A stretch of 64,000 bases of DNA from Paenibacillus lupini (GCF_011761355.1 NZ_JAASRW010000003.1:269091-333090), one strand, 5' to 3'. Positions 49,655-58,676 are shown, counted from the stretch's first letter. Made by a program: numbers and translations. The notes: a model not told the origin generated them from the sequence alone.

Positions 49655-50848
49655 TTAACTATAGCGTTGACCAAATTTTGTATTCCAACCGCATTCTTGC
49701 AAAATATGATGAGCAATCGTGCCCGCTGCCGCATCTTCTGTCTGCAGGAGTTGAACAGCAAGCTTGCTGTGCTGCAACTGCTGGGGATCATTAACCAGCT
49801 TTATAATCGCATCTGCTAATTCTTCTGGATCGCTGGCAATACGGGCAGCGCCCTTGTCTTGCAGATAACGAGCGTTACGCTTCTCCTGACCAGGAACAGG
49901 ACGATAAAGGAATAATGGCAGGCCGGCACTAATCGCTTCTGCAATGGTCACGCCGCCAGGCTTTGAGACGAGGCAGGTGGCTAGAGCCATAAGCTCATAA
50001 ATTTGCTCTACATAGCCGAATAGGTGAAGGCGTTCTGCTGCCTCATGCTGCATGAATCGGCTTGCTATGGCGGCCTGCAGCAGGCTGTTACGGCCACAGA
50101 CGAGAGCAATCTGTACATCGCGGTGGCGTTCCAGCAGCAGGGCACAGAGCTCATCACAGTCCGGCATAACACCTTGTGCGCCTGGCATGAGCAAAACGAC
50201 CGGTTTATCCGGCTGTAGTCCGTATTTGGCATAGAGCTCCGTTGTGGGATTCGGACAGCAGAAGCCGCGTCCCAGCGGAATGCCGCTGACAGTTACGCGT
50301 TCCGGACGGATACCAAGTGTACCTAGCTCTTGCTTCAGATCATCGGTAGCGACAAAATACCGGTCAATGCCGGGATGCACCCAGCGGCGATGAAGATCAA
50401 AGTCGGTAATAACGGTGTAAGCAGGTATGGATGTTTGCGGCGGGACTTTCTTTTTGAGGCGGCGGCGGTGAAGGGCAGGAAGAGCAAAGGAGGGAAAGGT
50501 ATGAATCACCGCGTCGGGCTGTTCTTTTTGGAGAAGCTTTCTTATTTTGTCGCGGCCAAAGGAGTGTAGAAACCCTCCAAACAAGGAGTTATGCTTCATC
50601 GGACGAGTAACCCCGTATACCCAGCCATATAGATGGGGGATATGCGTATAGCTTTTCATATACACACGTTTTGTCATCTCGTTAAGCCAAGGATGGGATT
50701 CGGCCATCAGATCCACCATGACAGTCCGGTGATTACCCTGTTCCTCCAGTGCGTCACGAATAGCTTTAGCGGCCTGCAAATGTCCTTCTCCGTACGATGC
50801 GTACAGAATTAACACCTTAGGCTGATGGCTGTTGTTATATCGGACCAA
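49655..50848 (-). CDS. MGDG-synthase/UgtP-like diacylglycerol glucosyltransferase
   Basis: GT28-type glycosyltransferase of about 397 residues. The amino domain has VLILYASYGEGHLQAAKAI (the MGDG_synth GxGH region) and the carboxy domain has LVSKPGGVTIAEAISAGLPLF, the UDP-sugar binding motif. It should transfer glucose from UDP-glucose to diacylglycerol at the inner membrane face, supplying glycolipids and the lipoteichoic-acid anchor. TTG 50848 is chosen because AGGAGG is about ten bases upstream; GTG 50857 is adjacent to that site. The MFS gene downstream may be a partner. Sugar specificity is not determined. Confidence 0.88.
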   Translation of the reverse strand: MVRYNNSHQPKVLILYASYGEGHLQAAKAIRDALEEQGNHRTVMVDLMAESHPWLNEMTKRVYMKSYTHIPHLYGWVYGVTRPMKHNSLFGGFLHSFGRDKIRKLLQKEQPDAVIHTFPSFALPALHRRRLKKKVPPQTSIPAYTVITDFDLHRRWVHPGIDRYFVATDDLKQELGTLGIRPERVTVSGIPLGRGFCCPNPTTELYAKYGLQPDKPVVLLMPGAQGVMPDCDELCALLLERHRDVQIALVCGRNSLLQAAIASRFMQHEAAERLHLFGYVEQIYELMALATCLVSKPGGVTIAEAISAGLPLFLYRPVPGQEKRNARYLQDKGAARIASDPEELADAIIKLVNDPQQLQHSKLAVQLLQTEDAAAGTIAHHILQECGWNTKFGQRYS

Positions 50849-51023
50849 TGAACGCACACCTCCTGCCGCAAGTATAGCGGACCAATGTCAACGCATTGTG
50901 ATGATGTTGGTTCCCTCATGTTAATTTTGTATAATGGGACATGTATCCAAAATTTGATCTGAGATTTTCCTGGTTCGTTCATACGGCATGGGGAAAACTC
51001 ACTAATGGGAGTGAGACGGGACA

Positions 51024-52004
51024 ATGAAGTATACCTATCTTGGTCAGTCAGGCCTTCGTGTAAGCCGGTTGTGTTTGGGAACGATGAATTTTGGTGTGGA
51101 CACAGATGAGAAGGAAGCATTCCGCATTATGGACGCGGCACTTGATGCCGGCATTAATTTTATTGATACAGCAAATATTTATGGCTGGGGCGAGAATTCC
51201 GGCCGTACAGAAGAAATTATCGGGCGCTGGTTCGCACAAGGCGGAGGACGTCGTGAGAAAACAGTGCTCGCTACCAAAGTATACGGCGACATGCATGATC
51301 CTTATGACGGTCCAAACCGTGATGCAGGTCTTTCTGCCTATAAAATTCGCCGTCATCTGGAAGGTTCGCTTCGCCGTCTTCAAACGGATCATATCGAGCT
51401 GTACCAAATGCATCACGTAGATCGGAATGTGAACTGGAACGAGCTGTGGGGGGCATTCGAGACAGCCGTTCATCAAGGGAAAATCGGTTATGTAGGCTCC
51501 AGTAACTTTGCAGGCTGGGATATTGCAGTGGCGCAGGGCGAAGCAAAGGCAAAAGGCGTTCTTGGTCTTGTATCCGAGCAGCATAAATACAACCTGCTCT
51601 GCCGTCTGCCTGAGCTGGAAGTACTGCCTGCTTCGAAGGCGCTTGGTCTTGGTGTCATTCCATGGAGCCCCTTAGATGGTGGATTGTTGTCTGGCGGTCA
51701 TCGCCGTGGTAGTTCGGGAAGACGTAGTGGTGAGAAGAACGAACGCTTTGGACAGGTAAAAGATCAACTGGATGCTTACGGGGCATTATGTGATGAGCTA
51801 GGTGAAACGGAGGATCTCGTATCACTGGCTTGGCTGCTGGCCAATCCGGCGGTTACAGCTCCAATTATCGGGGTACGTACGCTCGAGCAGTTCGAACGTT
51901 CGCTTCGTGCGGTAGAGCTTACGCTTGATGAGTCGACACTGAAACGTATCGATGAAATTTTCCCTGGCCCAGGCGGAGACGCGCCGAAAGCCTACGCTTG
52001 GTAA
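51024..52004 (+). CDS. Aldo/keto reductase
   Basis: NADP-dependent oxidoreductase of 326 residues, TIM barrel. Catalytic residues are visible: Asp and Tyr in FIDTANIYGWGEN, Lys in VLATKVYGDM and His in IELYQMHHVDRN; the cofactor region reads SSNFAGWD and IIGVRTLEQF. It is of the YajO/Tas-like general AKR type, with no specific substrate assigned. ATG follows GAGACGGGAC. It is divergent from the glycosyltransferase gene with a 175-base promoter gap. Confidence 0.92.
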   Translation: MKYTYLGQSGLRVSRLCLGTMNFGVDTDEKEAFRIMDAALDAGINFIDTANIYGWGENSGRTEEIIGRWFAQGGGRREKTVLATKVYGDMHDPYDGPNRDAGLSAYKIRRHLEGSLRRLQTDHIELYQMHHVDRNVNWNELWGAFETAVHQGKIGYVGSSNFAGWDIAVAQGEAKAKGVLGLVSEQHKYNLLCRLPELEVLPASKALGLGVIPWSPLDGGLLSGGHRRGSSGRRSGEKNERFGQVKDQLDAYGALCDELGETEDLVSLAWLLANPAVTAPIIGVRTLEQFERSLRAVELTLDESTLKRIDEIFPGPGGDAPKAYAW

Positions 52005-52016
52005 TTAACGCAAGCG

Positions 52017-52044
52017 GTAAGCCTCCGGCGCGCCGAGGGTTTAC
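52017..52044. terminator. GC-rich hairpin between convergent genes
   Basis: GTAAGCCTCCGGCG paired with CGCCGAGGGTTTAC with one mismatch and two wobble pairs, between the aldo/keto reductase and ilvA. There is only a modest T content after it, so terminator function is likely but not sure. Confidence 0.45.
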
Positions 52045-52092
52045 ATATTTAAAATTCTCACCATCGATGGACGGCACAGCCGTTTCACCTTG

Positions 52093-53361
52093 TTAGATCA
52101 AAATGTTAAATAAGACAGGGTCCTTATTCAGTTCAACGAACTGGAAGCCCTTCTTCTGCATCCGCCCGATGAGCGGAGCATAATCTTCACGCTGTTTGAG
52201 CTCAATGCCAACAAGTGCAGGTCCATTGTCTTTATTATGCTTCTTCGTGTATTCGAAGCGGGTAATGTCATCGTTTGGTCCAAGGACATCATCAAGGAAT
52301 TCTCGGAGCGCTCCAGCTCGCTGTGGAAAGCTAAGCATGAAATAATGCTTCAGCCCTTCATAGATGAGCGAGCGCTCCTTGATTTCCTGCATCCGGTCAA
52401 TATCGTTGTTGCCGCCGCTGATGACGCAGACAACTGTCTTGCCGGCAATTTCTTCACGCATCAGATCAAGCGCAGCAATCGGCAAGGCGCCAGCAGGTTC
52501 AGCAACAATCGCGTTCTCGTTATACAGATCAAGCAGGGTTGTACACACTTTGCCTTCAGGTACGATAACGACATCATCAAGCAGCTCACGGCAGATGGCA
52601 AATGTCAGGTCGCCGATCCGCTTAACGGCAGCACCATCGACGAATTTGTCGATATGCTCGAGTGGCGTTACTCGACCAGCATCAAGGGATTCACGGAGTG
52701 AAGGAGCACCTTCAGGCTCAATACCAATGACTTTTGTCTGAGGTGATACGGTCTTCACATACGAAGCGACACCTGCTGCAAGCCCGCCTCCGCCAACGGA
52801 AGTAAGAACATAATCGGGAACCGTTTCAGCAGCTTCCATTAATTCTTGGCCAACCGTTCCGTTGCCTGCGATGATCTTCGGATCGTCGAATGGATGGATG
52901 AAGGCCATGCCGCTGTGCTGACTTTCGGCAATAGCCTCTGCATAGGCATCATCAAACGTATCACCGGTAAGGATAACTTCTACGAATTCGCCGCCGAAGA
53001 AGGAAACTTGGTTCACCTTCTGGCGTGGAGTTGTGCTTGGCATATAGATTTTACCCTGCACGCCTAGTGCCTGACAGGAATAAGCAACTCCTTGCGCATG
53101 ATTGCCTGCACTTGCGCAGACAACACCTGCTGCGAGACGTTCAGGCGGCAAAGAGCGCATGAGATGGTAAGCACCGCGGATTTTGAACGAACGGACAATT
53201 TGCAGATCCTCACGCTTTAGCAGGACGTTGCAGCCGTAACGCTCGGAGAGCACACGGTTATATTGTAAAGGAGTGCGGGTAATAACATCCTTAAGATGCA
53301 TTTGTGCATGGACGATATCTTCGAGCCCAATCTTGGTGGAATAGGATGATTGAAATTCCAT
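52093..53361 (-). CDS. ilvA: Threonine deaminase (biosynthetic threonine ammonia-lyase)
   Basis: PLP enzyme of 422 residues that converts threonine to 2-oxobutyrate, the first step of isoleucine synthesis. The PLP lysine is K60 in VRSFKIRGAY; ASAGNHAQG and the phosphate-binding SVGGGGLAAG loop are present. A single ACT-like regulatory domain occupies about residues 335-422 (HYFMLSFPQRAGALREFLDDVLG), the short form found in Bacillus (also 422 residues) rather than the two-domain enzyme of E. coli. ATG follows GAGGTGAC. No other ilv gene is near. Confidence 0.95.
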   Translation of the reverse strand: MEFQSSYSTKIGLEDIVHAQMHLKDVITRTPLQYNRVLSERYGCNVLLKREDLQIVRSFKIRGAYHLMRSLPPERLAAGVVCASAGNHAQGVAYSCQALGVQGKIYMPSTTPRQKVNQVSFFGGEFVEVILTGDTFDDAYAEAIAESQHSGMAFIHPFDDPKIIAGNGTVGQELMEAAETVPDYVLTSVGGGGLAAGVASYVKTVSPQTKVIGIEPEGAPSLRESLDAGRVTPLEHIDKFVDGAAVKRIGDLTFAICRELLDDVVIVPEGKVCTTLLDLYNENAIVAEPAGALPIAALDLMREEIAGKTVVCVISGGNNDIDRMQEIKERSLIYEGLKHYFMLSFPQRAGALREFLDDVLGPNDDITRFEYTKKHNKDNGPALVGIELKQREDYAPLIGRMQKKGFQFVELNKDPVLFNILI

Positions 53362-53458
53362 AATAAGTCACCTCGTAAATAGTCGCGATTCGACAAACAT
53401 TGATGATTCATTATAGCACTAACTTTGTTTTTATGTAGGGGAAAAGGAGGAAGCCTTT

Positions 53459-54004
53459 GTGCGTTGGTTGAAATGGTTCGTCGTTATTATTGTGCTGTTT
53501 GCTCTCATCCTTGCAGGGGCAGGTCTCTGGTTGAAATCTTACGTCGCTCCTACGGAGAAGCTTGATCTGGCTTATGCTCAGGTATCGATTAAGGATAAGG
53601 CGATAGAGATGGTGCAGAAGCTGAAGCCGGAAATTGTGCTGTCGGAAGCCGACGTGAACAATCTGATCAAGAGCCAATTACAAGGTGGTCATTCGGAGTC
53701 GCTGCCTCCGGATATGACGCTGGACGGAGCACGTTTTGAGCTTAGCGGCAACAAGCTGCTTGCCCATTTGAATATGACTTATCGCAATATCCTGCCGCTT
53801 GGGATGCTTGCTACCTATAAAATGACATGGAAGTCTCCAAATCTTATTCTCGAGCCCCAATCTCTCACGGTCAAAGACTATGATCTGGGGCGTGATCGAT
53901 TAGACAGAATTGTAGTCCCGATTGAGCTGCCGAGTATTATTACGGTTCGAGATATGCAGTTTTTAGACGATCAGATGATTATAAAGCTTCAGCTCCATTT
54001 GTAA
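53459..54004 (+). CDS. Membrane-anchored protein of unknown function (YpmS-like)
   Basis: Protein of 181 residues with one amino-terminal helix (WFVVIIVLFALILAGAGLWL) and an extracytoplasmic beta-rich domain: EIVLSEADVNNLIKSQL, FELSGNKLLAHLNMTY and IIKLQLHL. The order resembles DUF2140/YpmS-type lipid-binding-like proteins of Bacillales. GTG start follows AAGGAGG at eight bases. It is divergent from ilvA and ends before a weak terminator. Confidence 0.72.
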   Translation: MRWLKWFVVIIVLFALILAGAGLWLKSYVAPTEKLDLAYAQVSIKDKAIEMVQKLKPEIVLSEADVNNLIKSQLQGGHSESLPPDMTLDGARFELSGNKLLAHLNMTYRNILPLGMLATYKMTWKSPNLILEPQSLTVKDYDLGRDRLDRIVVPIELPSIITVRDMQFLDDQMIIKLQLHL

Positions 54005-54008
54005 ATAG

Positions 54009-54040
54009 CCTTCGCTTAAGCGGCGAAGGTTATTGTTTTA
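54009..54040 (+). terminator. Probable terminator
   Basis: Stem CCTTCGC / GCGAAGG (54009-54015 and 54023-54029), followed by TTATTGTTTTA. Confidence 0.6.
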
Positions 54041-54063
54041 CATTTAGACAGAGAAACCTCGTA

Positions 54064-54092
54064 TTGAACTTGTTAGACTTTATTCATATAAT
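54064..54092 (+). promoter_or_regulatory. Sigma-A promoter of the first LacI-family gene
   Basis: TTGAAC (54064-54069), 17-base spacer, TATAAT (54087-54092), 32 bases before the GTG start. An imperfect GTAA-N5-TTAC inverted repeat just after it (54097-54109) could be an autoregulatory operator. Confidence 0.7.
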
Positions 54093-54123
54093 TTAGTAAA
54101 AACGTTACGGTAGGGAAGATAAC

Positions 54124-55134
54124 GTGGACAAAAAAATAGTGGATGTAGCGAAACGGGCAGGCGTATCAGCCGCTACCGTATCGCGTGTGCTGAATGAGAG
54201 CAGTCTTGTATCGGAGAAAACGAAAGTAAAGGTGCTCCAAGCTATTGAGGAGATGGACTATCATCCTAATGCGGCGGCCAAGCATCTGCGTTCCCAAAAG
54301 ACGATGACACTAGGTATTATCGTACCGGATATTAACGTGTCTTATTTCTCTGAGATTATTAAAGGTATTGAGAACAAAGCTTATGCTCATAAATACAAAG
54401 TCCTTATTTGTGACTCGGATAATCAGATCGAGAAGGAAATGGAGTATTTGGACCTGCTGCCGGACCGCACGGTCGACGGTATGGTTCTTGTTACTCCGCG
54501 AGTAAGTGATGACATGATCCAGGAGTATGTGAAAAAAGGGTATGTCATTGGCGTCGTTGGCCGAGCAGTCGTACACGATGAAATACTAAGCTGCAAGACA
54601 GATAACGTAAAGTTCTCGACTGAGGCTGTAAGTCATTTGGTCAAGCAGGGGCATCAGCAGATCGCCTATATTGGCGGCTATTCCGATTCGCTTGAGAACT
54701 ATGAGCGGATGGAAGGGTATATGAAGGCACTCAAGGATGGGAAGATTCCGTTCCTGCCTTCCTTGATTGATAACGGTGACTTCGAGGAGACCGGCGGTTA
54801 TCAGGCGTTCTGTCGATTAAGAGAGCGAAACCAATCGTTCACTGCGGTCTATGCGGCCAATGATGAGATGGCGCTTGGCGTCTATCGCGCTTGCCGGGAA
54901 AAAGGGATTCGAATCCCGGAAGACATGGCTGTTGTTGGCGTCGATAATAACCGGATTACGGAATACTTGCTGCCAGCGCTCAGTACCGTGGAGCAGCCGA
55001 AATACGAGATGGGCTCCCAATTGACGGAGATGCTAATCAATCAGATGCATGGCAATGATAACAGTCCACAGAAGAAACATGTTATACACTCCAAGTTAAT
55101 CATTCGGGAATCATCTAGTTACCTGCGTGAGTAA
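54124..55134 (+). CDS. LacI-family transcriptional regulator (1)
   Basis: Repressor of 336 residues. The amino-terminal helix-turn-helix VAKRAGVSAATVSRVLN with the hinge helix region NAAAKHLRSQKT is followed by a periplasmic-binding-protein-like effector domain (LGIIVPDINVSYFSEIIKGIE, RTVDGMVLV, AANDEMALGVY, VVGVDNNRITEYLLPALSTVEQP). GTG start follows AGGGAAG. It is strongly similar along its length to the second LacI gene 619 bases downstream, so the pair arose by duplication. It has its own promoter and terminator; the effector is probably the sugar handled by locus 3. Confidence 0.93.
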   Translation: MDKKIVDVAKRAGVSAATVSRVLNESSLVSEKTKVKVLQAIEEMDYHPNAAAKHLRSQKTMTLGIIVPDINVSYFSEIIKGIENKAYAHKYKVLICDSDNQIEKEMEYLDLLPDRTVDGMVLVTPRVSDDMIQEYVKKGYVIGVVGRAVVHDEILSCKTDNVKFSTEAVSHLVKQGHQQIAYIGGYSDSLENYERMEGYMKALKDGKIPFLPSLIDNGDFEETGGYQAFCRLRERNQSFTAVYAANDEMALGVYRACREKGIRIPEDMAVVGVDNNRITEYLLPALSTVEQPKYEMGSQLTEMLINQMHGNDNSPQKKHVIHSKLIIRESSSYLRE

Positions 55135-55159
55135 AGGTTAATAGCTTACTGCTACAGAA

Positions 55160-55187
55160 AGAGGGCTGCCGATGGCAGTCCTTTTTA
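55160..55187 (+). terminator. Rho-independent terminator
   Basis: Stem AGGGCTGCC / GGCAGTCCT (55162-55170 and 55174-55182), loop GAT, tail TTTTAT, after the first LacI gene. Confidence 0.8.
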
Positions 55188-55296
55188 TCTTTTTCTATCC
55201 GGCCTACTGTCTACGTCTACCATCTACTGTCTGCTGTTCGGTGCTATGTAGGATGATGTACAGTGAAATTCGCTCAGGGGTAGCAGAACCATCTCT

Positions 55297-55460
55297 ACAT
55301 TGGATTTGATCCAGTAGAAATTGTACATGAAGGCTCAAACCGCGGGTTGAAGGATCATTCTGCTGTAAGAAATCCAATCTAAAGGCTCCATTAAGCGGCT
55401 ATTGCGAAATGGAGTGGATGAAATCCAATGTAGAGCGGGGGAGATGCAAGATTTCTGGAT
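55297..55460. repeat. GGATGAAATCCA palindromic repeat cluster, site 2
   Basis: Degenerate copies of the family at 11285-11616: ACATTGGATTTGATCCAGTAG (near 55297), CTGTAAGAAATCCAATC (near 55363), GAGTGGATGAAATCCAATG followed by TAGAGCGGG (near 55411) and TTCTGGATGAAATGCTG (near 55453). No gene in 55135-55752; the rest of the gap holds the operator sites and promoter listed separately. Confidence 0.6.
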
Positions 55461-55555
55461 GAAATGCTGTGTAATGATGTGCGGCATGTAATCGATCATT
55501 TTGCTGTTGAATTAGACCTGTTTACTGTGAATTATGCTCCATTTTGCTTTGTTTC

Positions 55556-55569
55556 TGAGAACGATTTCA
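55556..55569. promoter_or_regulatory. LacI-type operator, upstream auxiliary site
   Basis: TGAGAACGATTTCA, one mismatch from the LacI-family consensus TGNAANCGNTTNCA, 132 bases upstream of the perfect site at 55688. It may support looping. Confidence 0.45.
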
Positions 55570-55686
55570 CAAACATGATGTGCGACAACGTATAACAATA
55601 CAGGGCTAAAGCACCTGTAAAGCCTTGATTCTACGCGGTTCTCGGGATTTTCACGAAAAATATCGGACAAACTCTGAAATAAATGA

Positions 55687-55715
55687 TTGAAATCGATTTC
55701 AGTCCATGCTAATAT
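55687..55715 (+). promoter_or_regulatory. Promoter with overlapping perfect LacI-type operator
   Basis: TTGAAA (55687-55692), 17-base spacer and TAATAT (55710-55715). The perfect 14-base palindrome TGAAATCGATTTCA (55688-55701) overlaps the -35 box, a layout for repression. It fits both the LacI-family consensus and the CcpA cre consensus TGWAANCGNTNWCA, so which protein binds cannot be settled from sequence. Confidence 0.65.
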
Positions 55716-55752
55716 CGGTGTATATAAGTCAGGCAAAAAGAAAGTGATGTAA

Positions 55753-56796
55753 ATGAATGATAGCAAGATCATTGACGTAGCAAATCGAGCGAAAGTATCC
55801 GTAGCAACAGTATCAAGAGTGCTGAATCGAAGCGAATTGGTTAGTGAGAAGACGAAGAAGCGGGTGATCGAAGCCATTCAGGAGATGAACTATACTCCGA
55901 ATGCGATGGCCAAGAACCTGCGGTCCAAGAAGACAATGAAGATTGGCGTCGTCGTCTCCGACATTGAAGTTTCTTATTTCGCTGAGATTATTAAAGGCAT
56001 CGAGAATATGGCGAATTCTCTCGACTACAACGTCATCATCTGCGATGCGCAGAACAAGAAGCAGAAGGAACTCGAGTATGTTTCGCTTCTGCAGAACCGC
56101 ACCGTGGACGGTATGATCTTCGTTACCCCCGAGATGACAAACAAAGAAATCATCGGGCTGGTGGAGGATGGCTACAGTGTTGGCGTGATCGGGAGGAATA
56201 TCGAGCATGAACTAATCCCATGCGCGTTTACGGATAATGTGAAGCTGGCAAGGGAAGTTGTGAATCATCTGATTGAGCAGGGACATGAGAAGATCGCGTT
56301 CCTTAGCGGATATGCAGATGCGATTGACAGCTACGAACGTCTTGAAGGGTATATGAAAGCGCTTCGAGATGCAGGCATGCCTTTTGTACCTGATCTTATC
56401 GACAATGGAGATTTTAATGAAGATGGCGGCTACCTCAGCTTCATGAGGCTGCGCGAGAAGAATGCAGACTTTACGGCAATCTTTACGGCTAACGATGAGA
56501 TGGCATTAGGCGTGTATAAAGCATGCAAGCAGCTATCGATTCAGGTACCCCAGCATTTGGCCATCGTAGGTGTCGATAATATTAGGCTCACGAAATACAT
56601 TACGCCGCGTCTAAGCACAGTTGATCAGCCGAAATACACAATGGGAGCTCTGCTCACCGAGAAGCTGATTGATCAGATGAACAACAATGTGTTTAAGGAC
56701 AAACGGATTTTCAAAGTAGAATCCAAGCTGCTCATTCGGGAATCCTCGGTCTTTAATCGCATCCGTACGAATAACGGTCAAGAAGCAACGAAGTAA
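55753..56796 (+). CDS. LacI-family transcriptional regulator (2)
   Basis: Repressor of 347 residues, paralogue of the preceding LacI gene: shared blocks include the HTH VSVATVSRVLNRSELVSEKTK, SYFAEIIKGIENMA, LLQNRTVDGMIFVTPE, DLIDNGDF and TANDEMALGVYKACKQ. Effector pocket residues differ between the two, so they may read different sugars. A perfect LacI-type palindrome overlaps its promoter and a near-perfect one lies between it and the permease gene, 20 bases after its stop, so it likely controls itself and the importer. Start ATG is preceded only by a weak AAAGTGAT site. Confidence 0.93.
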   Translation: MNDSKIIDVANRAKVSVATVSRVLNRSELVSEKTKKRVIEAIQEMNYTPNAMAKNLRSKKTMKIGVVVSDIEVSYFAEIIKGIENMANSLDYNVIICDAQNKKQKELEYVSLLQNRTVDGMIFVTPEMTNKEIIGLVEDGYSVGVIGRNIEHELIPCAFTDNVKLAREVVNHLIEQGHEKIAFLSGYADAIDSYERLEGYMKALRDAGMPFVPDLIDNGDFNEDGGYLSFMRLREKNADFTAIFTANDEMALGVYKACKQLSIQVPQHLAIVGVDNIRLTKYITPRLSTVDQPKYTMGALLTEKLIDQMNNNVFKDKRIFKVESKLLIRESSVFNRIRTNNGQEATK

Positions 56797-56815
56797 CTAT
56801 TTTCACGAGGTAAAA

Positions 56816-56829
56816 AGAAATCGATTACA
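56816..56829. promoter_or_regulatory. LacI-type operator before importer operon
   Basis: AGAAATCGATTACA, one mismatch from TGNAANCGNTTNCA and sharing the GAAATCGATT core of the site at 55688. It lies 38 bases before the permease start. Confidence 0.5.
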
Positions 56830-56866
56830 TTTTCAGTTTATTTTGATGTCACGGAGGAATGTCGGT

Positions 56867-57778
56867 ATGAAAGGTTTTTTCCAGGAGCTCGTCCGGAATA
56901 AGATTTTGTTCCTTATGATTGCGCCTGCCTTGTTATTCTTCGTAGTCTTCTCCTACGCTCCGATGGTTGGCGTGTATTACGCCTTCACCCGGTTCAGCTT
57001 TGACGGAGGATTGTTCGGAGGCGAATTCATTGGTCTCAAAAACTTCGAGTTTTTATTCAACTCGGGCGTACTGTGGAATCTGACGAAGAATACGGTGCTC
57101 TACAATATTGCCTTCATTATCATTAGTAACGTTCTGCAGTTAGCTTGTGCAATCTTCCTTGCCGAACTTCCGGGCAAATGGTTCAAGAAATCGACGCAGT
57201 CGATTATGTTCCTGCCTTTCTTCGTATCTTTTGTACTAGTAGGGGCTTTCGTATTTAACCTCTTCTCGAACAGCGGTGTAATCAATACGATGCTGACGTC
57301 GATGGGACTTCAAACGTACGACTTCTACATGCACACGGCACCTTGGAAATACATTATCGTCTTCTTCCATGTGTGGAAGGGACTTGGCTACGGTACAGTC
57401 ATCTATCTGGCAGCGATTATGAGTGTCAGCGATGAGTACCACGAAGCAGCTAAGATTGATGGCGCGAACATTTTCAAGCGCATCCAACATATTACGATTC
57501 CGCTGCTTATACCAACATTCATCCTGCTTATCCTGCTTAGCTTGGGCGGTATCCTGAAAGGACAGTTCGACCTGTTCTATCAAATTATCGGTAACAACGG
57601 TATGCTCTACAACTCGACGGACATTATCGATACGTACGTTTATCGTTCACTCGCGGTTAACTTCGATATCGGTATGGGTACAGCAGCCGGCCTTTATCAA
57701 TCACTCTTTGGGTTCGTGTTAATTCTTGTGGTTAACTATATTATTCGGAAGGTGCAGAAAGACTACGCACTGTTCTAG
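56867..57778 (+). CDS. ABC importer permease, LplB type (locus 3)
   Basis: Six-helix permease of 303 residues with LplB-family opening LFLMIAPALLFFVVFSYAPMVGVYYAF and EAA loop HEAAKIDGANIFKRIQHITIP. ATG 56867 is chosen because CGGAGG is ten bases upstream; the frame is open to 56843. It forms the importer channel with the next gene for the lipoprotein encoded at 58735. It begins 70 bases after the second LacI gene with an operator between. Confidence 0.92.
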   Translation: MKGFFQELVRNKILFLMIAPALLFFVVFSYAPMVGVYYAFTRFSFDGGLFGGEFIGLKNFEFLFNSGVLWNLTKNTVLYNIAFIIISNVLQLACAIFLAELPGKWFKKSTQSIMFLPFFVSFVLVGAFVFNLFSNSGVINTMLTSMGLQTYDFYMHTAPWKYIIVFFHVWKGLGYGTVIYLAAIMSVSDEYHEAAKIDGANIFKRIQHITIPLLIPTFILLILLSLGGILKGQFDLFYQIIGNNGMLYNSTDIIDTYVYRSLAVNFDIGMGTAAGLYQSLFGFVLILVVNYIIRKVQKDYALF

Positions 57779-57794
57779 AAGGGGGATCGACATA

Positions 57795-58676
57795 ATGAAA
57801 ATGGAAAAAGCAACAGTCGTCTTTAATATCATTGGTTACGTGTTGATTACCATCTTGACAGTGCTGTGCCTGCTGCCATTCGTTCTAATTGTCTCCGGCT
57901 CATTTACGCCGGAGATAGAGATTGTGAAAGCGGGCTTTAAGCTGATACCGGAAACATTCTCTCTGGATGCTTATAAGGCAGCTTTCAGTAATCCGAAGCA
58001 AATCTTTGACGGCTACCGTGTCACGATTATGATCACTGTCATTGGTACCATAGTAGGTTTGTTCCTGACTTCAATGGGCGGATTCGTTCTTTCGCGCAAA
58101 GATTTCAAATACCGGGATCAGCTTTCATTCTTCATCTACTTCACGACGCTGTTCAGCGGTGGCCTTATTCCATGGTACATCCTGATTACGAAGCACTTGG
58201 ATTTGAAAGATACTTATCTGGCACTTATTCTCCCGTCGCTCCTTAGCGCTTGGAACATTATCTTGATGAAGAACTTCATGAAATCGATACCGGATTCGAT
58301 CGTTGAATCGGCCAAGATTGATGGAGCAGGCGAATTTACGATTTTCCTGAAGCTGATCCTTCCGCTTTCGGGCCCTGGTCTTGCCACAATCGGTTTGTTC
58401 ATGTCTCTTGGTTATTGGAATGACTGGTTCCTGGCGAATCTGTTTATTACAAGTGAGTCGCATTACCCGCTGCAATTCCTGCTGTACAAAATCTTGGCAA
58501 GTGCAGCCGTTCTGAAGACGAACGTTGCAGGCAACTTGTCGCCGGACTTCCAACCACCGGCAGAGACGCTCAAGATGGCAGCAGCTGTTATCGCAACTGG
58601 TCCTATCGTATTCTTGTATCCGTTCGTACAGCGGTTCTTCGTTAAGGGCCTCACGATCGGCGCGGTAAAAGGTTAG
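57795..58676 (+). CDS. ABC importer permease, LplC/YtcP type (locus 3)
   Basis: Partner permease of 293 residues. The opening VVFNIIGYVLITILTVLCLLPFVLIVSGSFT, the SGGLIPWYILITKHLDLKDTY segment and EAA loop VESAKIDGAGEFTIFLKLILP mark the LplC/YtcP subfamily. Start ATG 57795 follows AAGGGGGATCG, 16 bases after the previous stop; upstream in-frame codons overlap the previous gene. No ATPase follows. Confidence 0.93.
   Translation: MKMEKATVVFNIIGYVLITILTVLCLLPFVLIVSGSFTPEIEIVKAGFKLIPETFSLDAYKAAFSNPKQIFDGYRVTIMITVIGTIVGLFLTSMGGFVLSRKDFKYRDQLSFFIYFTTLFSGGLIPWYILITKHLDLKDTYLALILPSLLSAWNIILMKNFMKSIPDSIVESAKIDGAGEFTIFLKLILPLSGPGLATIGLFMSLGYWNDWFLANLFITSESHYPLQFLLYKILASAAVLKTNVAGNLSPDFQPPAETLKMAAAVIATGPIVFLYPFVQRFFVKGLTIGAVKG

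Noticed and set aside
49487..49819. Plus-strand frame of 110 codons at the MFS/glycosyltransferase junction
   Set aside because: Antisense to both genes with no start signal.
55688..55701. Assigning the palindrome to CcpA only
   Set aside because: It fits cre, but related sites that do not fully fit cre flank the LacI gene, so a dedicated LacI operator is at least as likely.
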